A stretch of DNA of 64,000 bases from Janthinobacterium sp. UMAB-56 (GTDB lineage Bacteria > Pseudomonadota > Gammaproteobacteria > Burkholderiales > Burkholderiaceae_D), in contig NZ_LT607653.1 of the NCBI RefSeq assembly GCF_900095265.1, positions 186,001 through 250,000 of the forward strand. Direction: 5' to 3'. The position numbers were made by a program, and so were the translations under genes. Positions 54,187-61,990 of this stretch are shown in pieces (position 1 is the stretch's first letter; the number at the start of each line of letters is the position of its first letter). The notes beneath the pieces were generated by a model. It made no database searches. It saw only the letters and a program-made list of their open reading frames with translations, and was not told where the DNA came from.

Positions 54187-55269
54187 TCATGCATTATAGA
54201 AGCTGCTGGAGAGGTAGTGGCGTCTTAGATGCTTAAAAGCGACCATCAGGATGGCAGAAGCGGGTAAAGCGAGCAAAACGCCGACGAAACCGAATAGTTG
54301 TCCGAAGGCCAGTAAGGCGAAGATCACGGCCAGCGGGTTCAGGCCGATGCGTTCGCCCACCAGGCGCGGCGTGAGGAAAAAGCCTTCGATGAGCTGGCCG
54401 CAGCCGTAGATGACGGCGACGGCGATCACGCCGCTCCAGTCGGCAAATTGCAGCAGGGCGGCGATCAGCGCCAGCATCAGCCCCAGGCCGAAGCCCAGGT
54501 AGGGGATGAACACCAGCAAGCCCGTGATGATGCCCACCGGCAATGCCACTTCAAAACCGGCGATGGCCAGCGTCGCCGAGTAATACGTGGCCAGCACCAG
54601 CATGACGAGCAACTGGCCGCGCAGGTATTGCGCCAGCAGGGTGTCGACTTCCTGCGCCATGCCCACCGTGCGGCCGACCCAGCGGCGCGGCACGGCGCCG
54701 GCGATGCGCGCCAGCATCGGGTGCCAGTCCAGCAACAGGTAGAACAGCACCACGGGAATCAGCACCACGGTGGCCAGCCAGCCCAGCACGGCTGTGCCGC
54801 CGATGCGCGCCGACGCCAGCACGGTGCTCCAGATTTCATCGCCACTGGTGGCCATCTGCTGGCTCAGCATGCGTTTGATGCCCGTGCCGTCGAGGCGCAC
54901 GCGTATGCCCAGGTCGCGCAGTTTCGGCGCCAGGAAGTCGTTCGCCTTGTTCAGAAATTGCGGGATTTGCGCCTGCAGCAAGGGAATTTCCTTTTGCAAT
55001 ACCGGCACGACGATCAGCACCAGCGCTGTCATGGCGAGGAAAAACAACACTACGACGACCAGCACCGCCAGCGGACGGGGCACGTAAAAACGCCGGTAGT
55101 GCAGGCGTTGCAATCGGTCCACGCCGGGATTGAGCACGTAGGCGAGGATGGCGGCGGCCAGGAAGGGCGTCAGTATGGGCCCCAGGCTGACGAGCAGCAG
55201 CAAGAATGCCAGCCAGACCGCGATCCAAAATGCTGTTTGCTTCTGTTCGGCGGTGAGGGCGAATGGCAT
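54187..55269 (-). CDS. AI-2E family permease (PerM-like)
   Basis: This 360-residue integral-membrane protein of the AI-2E (UPF0118) family has about eight hydrophobic helices, with the central GLLVFIPYLGFGLGLMLALIAALLQF and the C-terminal GERIGLNPLAVIFALLAFGQLFGF conserved blocks. Family members include the AI-2 exporter TqsA and Na+/H+ antiporters, so the substrate is not fixed. It is divergent from purM, with 186 bp between. Confidence 0.88.
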   Translation of the reverse strand: MPFALTAEQKQTAFWIAVWLAFLLLLVSLGPILTPFLAAAILAYVLNPGVDRLQRLHYRRFYVPRPLAVLVVVVLFFLAMTALVLIVVPVLQKEIPLLQAQIPQFLNKANDFLAPKLRDLGIRVRLDGTGIKRMLSQQMATSGDEIWSTVLASARIGGTAVLGWLATVVLIPVVLFYLLLDWHPMLARIAGAVPRRWVGRTVGMAQEVDTLLAQYLRGQLLVMLVLATYYSATLAIAGFEVALPVGIITGLLVFIPYLGFGLGLMLALIAALLQFADWSGVIAVAVIYGCGQLIEGFFLTPRLVGERIGLNPLAVIFALLAFGQLFGFVGVLLALPASAILMVAFKHLRRHYLSSSFYNA

Positions 55270-55455
55270 GTAGTTTGTGCTGTTGCGTTAAAAAAAGGCA
55301 GTTAATTACGAAACTGCGGGGCAGTTTGATAAAATAGCGTCTTGATCGACCGAATTCACCCGCTGGCGCCCTGCCGCACGATGTTGAAAAACATGTTCGC
55401 GCGCGTGCCGGCGGGTATCCGCCTTCTATTTTACCGCCTCCGCTGCCACCACACC

Positions 55456-56499
55456 ATGAACCAGACTTCTAATGTTTCCCTTTCCTACCGTGACGCTGGC
55501 GTCGATATCGACGCAGGCGACGCTTTAGTCGAAGCAATCAAGCCGTTTGCCAAGCGCACCCTGCGCGAAGGCGTGATGGGCGGCCTGGGCGGTTTTGGCG
55601 CCATGTTTGAAATCAGCAAGAAGTACAAGGAACCGGTGCTGGTCTCGGGCACCGACGGCGTGGGCACGAAATTGCGCCTGGCGTTCGAACTGAACCGCCA
55701 CGACACGGTCGGCATCGACCTGGTCGCCATGAGCGTCAACGACATCCTGGTGCAAGGTGCCGAGCCCCTGTTCTTCCTCGACTACTTCGCTTGCGGCAAG
55801 CTGGACGTGGCGATCGCCACCGACGTCATCAAGGGCATCGCCCAGGGTTGCGAGCAAGCGGGTTGCGCGCTGATCGGCGGCGAAACGGCGGAAATGCCGA
55901 GCATGTACCCGGCCGGCGAATACGACCTGGCAGGTTTTGCCGTCGGCGCCGTGGAAAAATCGAAAATCATCGACGGCAGCAAGATCGCCCCGGGCGACGT
56001 GGTGCTGGGCCTGGCCTCGTCGGGCGTGCACTCGAACGGTTACTCGCTGGTGCGCAAGATCATCGAAGTGGCCAAGCCTGACCTGGAAGGCGACTTCCAC
56101 GGCCGCAAACTGGCCGACGTGCTGATGCAGCCGACGCGCATCTACGTCAAGCCGCTGCTGGCGCTGATGGATGCTATGGAAGTGAAGGGCATGGTGCACA
56201 TCACCGGTGGCGGCCTGGTGGAAAATATTCCGCGCGTGCTGCAGCCTGGCCTGGTGGCCGAGCTGGACTCGAAGGCATGGACCATGCCACCGCTGTTCAC
56301 GTGGCTGCAGCAGCACGGCGGCGTGGCTGACGCCGAAATGCACCGCGTCTTCAACTGCGGCATCGGCATGACCGTCATCGTCTCGCAGGAAAACGCGGAC
56401 GCCGCCATCGCCCAATTGCAAGCGGCCGGCGAAAGCGTCTCGCGCATCGGCACCATCCGCGCGCGTAACGGTGACGAGCACCAGACCATCGTTATCTAA
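55456..56499 (+). CDS. purM: Phosphoribosylformylglycinamidine cyclo-ligase
   Basis: PurM is the AIR synthetase of purine biosynthesis, closing the imidazole ring with ATP. The 347-residue protein shows [53 protein letters not shown] and THSNGYSL-like motif [10 protein letters not shown]. The ATG at 55456 is preferred. The ORF extension upstream carries no conserved residues. A terminator follows. Confidence 0.96.
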   Translation: MNQTSNVSLSYRDAGVDIDAGDALVEAIKPFAKRTLREGVMGGLGGFGAMFEISKKYKEPVLVSGTDGVGTKLRLAFELNRHDTVGIDLVAMSVNDILVQGAEPLFFLDYFACGKLDVAIATDVIKGIAQGCEQAGCALIGGETAEMPSMYPAGEYDLAGFAVGAVEKSKIIDGSKIAPGDVVLGLASSGVHSNGYSLVRKIIEVAKPDLEGDFHGRKLADVLMQPTRIYVKPLLALMDAMEVKGMVHITGGGLVENIPRVLQPGLVAELDSKAWTMPPLFTWLQQHGGVADAEMHRVFNCGIGMTVIVSQENADAAIAQLQAAGESVSRIGTIRARNGDEHQTIVI

Positions 56500-56515
56500 G
56501 TTTTAGCACGCACAG

Positions 56516-56551
56516 AAAAGGCAGGCACTCGCGAGAGGCCTGCCTTTTTTT
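56516..56551 (+). terminator. Intrinsic terminator after purM
   Basis: AAAAGGCAGGC pairs with GCCTGCCTTTT across an 11-base loop that has its own CTCGCGAG palindrome, followed by T residues. It also faces the convergent MHS transporter gene. Confidence 0.88.
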
Positions 56552-56564
56552 ATGTCCAGATATC

Positions 56565-57896
56565 TTACCTTGCATGCACCGGCTTCCTGCTGCCTTCCTG
56601 CTGCGAGCCGCCCTTGCCGATCATGGCCACGCTGACGGCCGAGACGAGGGAGGCGAACAGGATGTAGCCGACGATGTGCCATGGTTCGCCATTCCCCGTT
56701 TTCAACAGGTAGGTGGCGATGATGGGCGTCAGGCCGCTGGCGAAGATGCCGGAGAACTGGTAGACGAAGGAGATGCCCGTGTAGCGCACCTTGGCATCGA
56801 ACAGGTCGCAGAACAGGGCCGCTTCCGGGCCATACACGGCCGAATACAGCACGCCCAGCGGGATGATCACGGAACACCACAGCAGCAGCGGATTGTCGGC
56901 GTGATTGAGCATGATCCAGAAGGCGGGTATCGATGACAAGCCGGTGATCAATGCACCCCAGAAAAACACCTTGCTGCGGCCGATGCGGTCCGACAGTCGG
57001 CCAAAGAAGGGGATGCAGAAGCACATCACGACAGCCGACGCCATCACGCCCATCAGCGCTTCCGTGCGGGCGATCTTGATGGTGTTGGTCAGATAAGTGA
57101 TGGAAAACACGCCGAAGATATTGAAGAACACGCCGTCGATATAGCGCGCGCCCATGCCTTTTAATACATTGCCCGGATAGCGCTTCAACAGGTCGAAAAA
57201 CGGGATCTGCGTTTCCGCATTCTTTTCCTTGACGGCCTGGAATTCCGGCGTTTCCATGACGTTCAGGCGTATCCACATGCCGATGAAGACGAGGGCTGCC
57301 GACAGGATGAAGGCGACGCGCCAGCCCCAGGACAGGAACTGCGCATCGCTCAAGCTGTACGACAGGATGGCCACCACGCCGGAGGCGAGGCACAGGCCGA
57401 TGGCCAGGCCGATCTGCGGCAGGCTGGCATAGAAGCCGCGCTCCTTGGACGGCGCATATTCATACGCCATCAGCACGGCACCACCCCATTCGCCACCGAG
57501 GCCGATGCCCTGCAGCACGCGCAGGAACAGCAACAGGCCCGGCGCCCAGTAGCCGATGTGCTCATACGTCGGCAGCACGCCGATCAGGAAGGTAGAGATT
57601 CCCATGATCATCAGGGTCATCACCAGCATGCTCTTGCGGCCGATCTTGTCGCCGAAGTGGCCGAAGATCACGCCGCCGATGGGGCGCGACAAAAAGCCCA
57701 CGGCGAAGGTGCCGTAGGCCAGCATGGTCGAGACGAGCGGATCGCCGCCCGGGAAATACAGTTTGCTGAATACGATGCCGGCCACGACGCCGTACAGGAA
57801 AAAATCATACCACTCGATGGTGGCGCCGATCACGCTGGCCATCACGACTCTCCGTAGCTCTTTGGCCTTTTTCGGGTTGTTGGGATTGTTGTCCAT
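56565..57896 (-). CDS. MHS-family MFS transporter
   Basis: This 443-residue metabolite:H+ symporter has twelve helices. It contains IGATIEWYDFFLYG at the N-terminus, the GHFGDKIGRKSML loop motif and GLGGEWGGAVLM, all typical of the MHS branch (ShiA/ProP/KgtP). The substrate is probably a carboxylate, or an osmolyte such as proline betaine. It follows the GMC oxidoreductase gene on the same strand by 126 bp and would be co-controlled by the divergent IclR gene. Confidence 0.88.
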   Translation of the reverse strand: MDNNPNNPKKAKELRRVVMASVIGATIEWYDFFLYGVVAGIVFSKLYFPGGDPLVSTMLAYGTFAVGFLSRPIGGVIFGHFGDKIGRKSMLVMTLMIMGISTFLIGVLPTYEHIGYWAPGLLLFLRVLQGIGLGGEWGGAVLMAYEYAPSKERGFYASLPQIGLAIGLCLASGVVAILSYSLSDAQFLSWGWRVAFILSAALVFIGMWIRLNVMETPEFQAVKEKNAETQIPFFDLLKRYPGNVLKGMGARYIDGVFFNIFGVFSITYLTNTIKIARTEALMGVMASAVVMCFCIPFFGRLSDRIGRSKVFFWGALITGLSSIPAFWIMLNHADNPLLLWCSVIIPLGVLYSAVYGPEAALFCDLFDAKVRYTGISFVYQFSGIFASGLTPIIATYLLKTGNGEPWHIVGYILFASLVSAVSVAMIGKGGSQQEGSRKPVHAR

Positions 57897-58022
57897 ATCT
57901 AGTCTCCAATCGATATCGATTATGTGTGTTTTTTTGATGCTCGGCTTGTCGCCGAGTCATTGGGGGCGGGCCCGTCTGCCCGCCGTTGGCATCCTCCTTG
58001 CTGAGGTGAAATGGGGCGCGGA

Positions 58023-59639
58023 CTAGGCGGCCTGTGGCAGGCGCAGGGCGTCTGCCAGGATCATGTCGGCCGCTTTTTCGGCGATCATGATGGTGGGCGC
58101 ATTCGTATTGCCCGAGACGATTTCCGGCATGATCGATGCATCGACCACGCGCAGGTTCCGCATGCCGTGCACGCGCAGGCGCTCGTCGACGACGGCCATG
58201 GCGTCGTGGCCCATCTTGCAGGTGCCGCTGGGGTGGTAAATCGACTGGCTGAAACGGCGCGCCGCGTCCAGCAGTTCCGCGTCCGTCTCGAATTGGGGGC
58301 CGGGCACGAACTCGGAAATGATGTGCGGCGCCAGCGACGGGGCGGCGGCGATTTTGCGCGCCACGCGCAGGGCGGCAATTGCCGTCTGCTGGTCGCGCGG
58401 GTCGGACAGGTAGTTCGGGTAGATGCCCGGGTAGATGATGGGATCGGCCGACTTGATCGATACGTGACCACGGCTGTGCGGGCGCAGTTGGCACACGGAC
58501 GATGTAAAGGCGGAAAACGGATGCGCGCCTTCGCCCGGCTTGTCGGCGCTCAGCGGTTGCATGTGAAACTGGATGTCGGGCCGCTCTATCTCGGGCGAAG
58601 ACTTGGTAAACACCGTCACCTGGCTGGCTGCCAAGGTCAAGGGGCCGGAGCGGGAAAACACATATTGCATGCCTACCCACAGCTTGCCCCACAGGCTGTT
58701 GACTTCATCGTTCAGGGTTTTCAGCCGGGTCTTGAAGACCAGGCGGATTTGCAAATGGTCTTGCAGATTCTGTCCCACGCCGGGCAAGTCGTGCACCAGC
58801 GGCACGCCCACTTCCCCGAGCAGGGCGCGTGGCCCCACGCCCGAGCATTGCAGGATGTGCGGCGAGCCGATGGCGCCCGCGCATAAAATCACTTCGCCGC
58901 TGGCGCGCGCCTGGCGCAGCTGCCCATCCTGCCGGTACTCGACGCCGACGGCGCGCTTGCCTTCGAACAGCACGCGCATGATGTGCGCGCGCACTTCCAC
59001 GTGCAGGTTGGCGCGCTTGCGGGCCGGTCGCAAAAAGGCTTTGGCTGTGCTCCAGCGCAAGCCCTTGCTGGCCGTCTGCTGGAAGTAGCCGACCCCTTCC
59101 TGCGTGGCGCCGTTGTAATCGGTATTGAAGGGGATGCCGCTTTCCGTGGCGCCGGCAATGAAGTGCTCCGCGATGGGGCGGCGCAGGCGCAGGTCCGACA
59201 CTTTTAACGGGCCGCCCACGCCGTGGTAATCGCTGGCGCCGCGTTCCTGGTCTTCCGATTTCTTGAAATAGGGCAGCACCTCGGCATAGCTCCAGCCTGC
59301 ATTGCCCAGCGCAGCCCAGCGGTCGTAGTCCTCCTTCTGGCCGCGCACATACAGCAAGCCGTTGAGCGAGCTGGAGCCGCCCAGCACCTTGCCGCGGGGC
59401 CATTGCAGCTGGCGCCCGGCGATACCGGCATCGGCCTCCGTGCGGTAGCACCAGTCCAGTTTGGGGTCGTGCATGGTCTTGAAATAGCCGACCGGCACGT
59501 GTATCCAGGGATTGTTGTCCCTGCCGCCCGCTTCCAGCAGCAATACCTGCTTATTGCTGTCGTGCGACAGGCGGTTGGCCAGCACGCAGCCGGCCGAACC
59601 GGCGCCGACGACGATGTAGTCGTAGTGTTTTTGCAACAT
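58023..59639 (-). CDS. GMC-family FAD oxidoreductase (choline dehydrogenase-like)
   Basis: This 538-residue FAD-dependent alcohol dehydrogenase has the ADP-binding GAGSAG (12-17), the GMC signatures [14 protein letters not shown] and [15 protein letters not shown], and the C-terminal active-site pair in [10 protein letters not shown] and NTNAPTIMI. It resembles choline dehydrogenase BetA and also alkanol/polyethylene-glycol dehydrogenases, so the substrate is open. No betaine aldehyde dehydrogenase is adjacent. The ATG at 59639 has AGGAGA upstream. It is divergent from the IclR-type gene. Confidence 0.88.
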   Translation of the reverse strand: MLQKHYDYIVVGAGSAGCVLANRLSHDSNKQVLLLEAGGRDNNPWIHVPVGYFKTMHDPKLDWCYRTEADAGIAGRQLQWPRGKVLGGSSSLNGLLYVRGQKEDYDRWAALGNAGWSYAEVLPYFKKSEDQERGASDYHGVGGPLKVSDLRLRRPIAEHFIAGATESGIPFNTDYNGATQEGVGYFQQTASKGLRWSTAKAFLRPARKRANLHVEVRAHIMRVLFEGKRAVGVEYRQDGQLRQARASGEVILCAGAIGSPHILQCSGVGPRALLGEVGVPLVHDLPGVGQNLQDHLQIRLVFKTRLKTLNDEVNSLWGKLWVGMQYVFSRSGPLTLAASQVTVFTKSSPEIERPDIQFHMQPLSADKPGEGAHPFSAFTSSVCQLRPHSRGHVSIKSADPIIYPGIYPNYLSDPRDQQTAIAALRVARKIAAAPSLAPHIISEFVPGPQFETDAELLDAARRFSQSIYHPSGTCKMGHDAMAVVDERLRVHGMRNLRVVDASIMPEIVSGNTNAPTIMIAEKAADMILADALRLPQAA

Positions 59640-59712
59640 TTCTCTTGTCTCCTGCGTTGCGGTATCGAGCCGCCTCGGCGGGCGTTTTTTGCGATACACT
59701 GGTCTTTATTGA

Positions 59713-59743
59713 TTATTTATGGAACATCTGGTTCCATTTATAA
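59713..59743 (+). promoter_or_regulatory. IclR-type operator palindrome
   Basis: TTAT-TT-ATGGAAC-ATCTG-GTTCCAT-TT-ATAA is a 31-bp dyad whose paired arms are perfect. The TGGAAC-N5-GTTCCA core matches the general form of IclR-family operators. It lies between the divergent GMC and IclR genes. Confidence 0.8.
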
Positions 59744-59802
59744 AAGACATGCAGCACCGGGACAAGCGGAAACAGCCGCATACGCGAGAGGTGAAACAGA
59801 AC

Positions 59803-60651
59803 ATGCATGATGCGTTTCAAAAACGGCAGGCCGAGGCCGAAGAAGACAGCTCGGCGGGTGGCGTGGTGGCAGCCCATGCGGCGGCCAGCCATGGCGACGA
59901 GGCGCGTGGCTTGCGCGTGCTGCGCCTGATCGAGCACCTGGCCAGCGCCAGCCAGCCGCTGACCTTGTCGCAGCTGGCTGCGCGCATGCAGGTGCCCAAG
60001 GCCAGCATGATGCGCCTGCTCGATACCCTGGAGCAACATGGCTATGTGCTGCGCACGCCCGTGGGGCGGGCCTACGTGCCCGGTGCGGCGTCCACCAACC
60101 TGGCCTTGGCGACCCTGCGCAACAATGCCTTGATCCGCGTGAGCCGCAGCATCCTGGGCAGCCTGGTGGCAGCCACGGGCGAGACCTGCAATCTCGCCAT
60201 TCCCGAGGGTAATGCGATCGTGTATGTGGACCGGGTGGAAACGCAGGAAGCGCTGCGCCTGCACCTGGTGCTGGGCACGCGTGCGCCTCTGCATTGCACG
60301 GCCAGTGGCAAGCTGTTTTTGGCGCACATGTCGTTGCTGGAGCGGCGCGCATTGCTGCTCACGCTGACCTTGCAGGCGCGCACGCCGAAAAGCATGATCG
60401 ATTCCGTGCTGCTGGAACGCGAGATCGTGCGCATCGCCCGGCTGGGCATCGGTATCGACGATGAGGAATTCGTGCACGGTATGGTGGCCGTAGCCGTGCC
60501 CATCTGCGCGGCCGACGGACGCATCGTGGCGGCCGTGGCCTGTCACGCGCCCGTGGCGAGAAAGTCTGTGGAGCAACTGCTGCAGCACGTGCCGCAGCTC
60601 AAGGAGGCGGCCGTCAAGCTGCGGCCGCTGCTACTGGCGGAGTCCAGCTAG
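59803..60651 (+). CDS. IclR-family transcriptional regulator
   Basis: This 282-residue regulator has an N-terminal winged helix (about 37-85, LTLSQLAARMQVPKASMMRLLDTLEQHGYV) and a C-terminal GAF-like IclR effector domain (ASGKLFLAHM, ICAADGRIVAAVA). The ATG at 59803 has GAGAGG upstream. The earlier in-frame ATG at 59719 lies inside the operator palindrome, so it is rejected as the start. The stop codon shares a CTAG with the stop of the convergent pfp. It probably controls the divergent GMC-MHS pair. Confidence 0.88.
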   Translation: MHDAFQKRQAEAEEDSSAGGVVAAHAAASHGDEARGLRVLRLIEHLASASQPLTLSQLAARMQVPKASMMRLLDTLEQHGYVLRTPVGRAYVPGAASTNLALATLRNNALIRVSRSILGSLVAATGETCNLAIPEGNAIVYVDRVETQEALRLHLVLGTRAPLHCTASGKLFLAHMSLLERRALLLTLTLQARTPKSMIDSVLLEREIVRIARLGIGIDDEEFVHGMVAVAVPICAADGRIVAAVACHAPVARKSVEQLLQHVPQLKEAAVKLRPLLLAESS

Positions 60652-61874
60652 GGCTTGAGTACTTTCGCCACCTTGGCCGCCCGCAGGCGGAAGGCGTCTG
60701 GCATGCTAGATCCCAGCAGCGGGCGCAGATAGAGCCGGAAAGCATCGGTCACGTCCGTGCCGCTGGCGCTGATGAATTCGTCTTCCATGGTACGCGTCTT
60801 GCCCGCCACGTCGGACAGGGGCAGCAGCTCGTAGTCGACGGAATAGAAGCCCGTGCGCTTGATGGCCACAGAGCCGTCACGGTCGCCCCACATGGCAAAC
60901 TGCACCGCCTTCTCGCCCACTTCGCGCGCTTCGCGTTGATCTACATCAGAGACGCAGCCGATGAAGGAGCGCTGCAGATAGCCGAAGGTATCGCCGCGCA
61001 CGCGCTTGATGCCCAGCCTGGCCTTGATTTCGTCGCACAGCAGGTCGGCCAGCGCGCCCGTGCCTGATAATTGCACATTGCCGTGCGCGTCGCGCTCTAC
61101 CTCATTTCCCAACTGCCTGGTCAGCAGGCTGGCGATCGGCTCGCCCGAGGCGTCGTGGATGCCTTCCGAGACGGCGATCACGCAGCGGCCATATTTGGCA
61201 TACGTTGCCTTCACGTCGGCGAGGAATTGTTCCAGCACGAAGACGCGCTCGGGCACGTAGATCAGGTGCGGGCCATCGTCGGGGAACTTCTTGCCCAGCG
61301 CCGAGGCGGCCGTCAAGAAGCCGGCGTGGCGACCCATCACCACGCCCACGTAGACGCCGGGCAAGGCCGCGTTGTCGAGGTTGGCGCCGGCGAACGCTTG
61401 CGCGACGAAACGCGCTGCCGATGGAAAGCCGGGCGTGTGGTCGCTGCCGACCAGGTCGTTGTCGATGGTTTTCGGGATGTGGATGCAGCGCAGCGGATAG
61501 CCGGCCTTGTGCGCTTCTTCGCTGACGATGCGCACCGTGTCGGACGAGTCATTGCCGCCGATATAGAAGAAGTGCTCGATCTCGTGCGCGCGCAGCACTT
61601 CGAAGATTTGCTGGCAGTAGGCAATATCGGGCTTGTCGCGCGTGGAGCCGAGGGCCGACGATGGCGTGGCGGCCACCAGTTCCAGGTTATGGCTGGTTTC
61701 CTGCGTCAGATCAACAAACTCTTCATTGACGATGCCGCGCACGCCATGCAGCGCGCCATACACGCGCGTGACGTGCTGGAAGCGCCGCGATTCGAGCACC
61801 ACGCCCACCAGCGACTGGTTGATGACGGCGGTGGGGCCGCCTCCCTGGGCAACAAGAATTTTTCCAGATGGCAT
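60648..61874 (-). CDS. pfp: Pyrophosphate-dependent 6-phosphofructokinase
   Basis: This enzyme phosphorylates fructose-6-phosphate reversibly with pyrophosphate instead of ATP. The 408-residue protein has GGGPT at 11-15, GGND at 106-109 (Asp109) and PKTIDND at 134-140 (Lys135). Asp and Lys at these two sites are the usual markers of PPi rather than ATP use. MGRHAGFL also fits. The reversible reaction suits gluconeogenic growth. It overlaps the convergent IclR stop by 4 bp. Confidence 0.9.
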   Translation of the reverse strand: MPSGKILVAQGGGPTAVINQSLVGVVLESRRFQHVTRVYGALHGVRGIVNEEFVDLTQETSHNLELVAATPSSALGSTRDKPDIAYCQQIFEVLRAHEIEHFFYIGGNDSSDTVRIVSEEAHKAGYPLRCIHIPKTIDNDLVGSDHTPGFPSAARFVAQAFAGANLDNAALPGVYVGVVMGRHAGFLTAASALGKKFPDDGPHLIYVPERVFVLEQFLADVKATYAKYGRCVIAVSEGIHDASGEPIASLLTRQLGNEVERDAHGNVQLSGTGALADLLCDEIKARLGIKRVRGDTFGYLQRSFIGCVSDVDQREAREVGEKAVQFAMWGDRDGSVAIKRTGFYSVDYELLPLSDVAGKTRTMEDEFISASGTDVTDAFRLYLRPLLGSSMPDAFRLRAAKVAKVLKP

Positions 61875-61990
61875 GGGATTTCCTCGTAATGGAACGGCCC
61901 TCCAGCCTACTCCTTTTTTACCGGGGCACGATGTTTTCCGATAGTTCTGTCGTGGAATGACTGCATGTCACCCCAGTCCTGGATGCGCTG

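Noticed and set aside
57940-57984. Two hairpins between the MHS and GMC genes
   Set aside because: GCTCGGC/GCCGAG and GGCGGGC/GCCCGCC stems are present, but neither has a T tract in the transcribed (minus) direction, so they are not called terminators.
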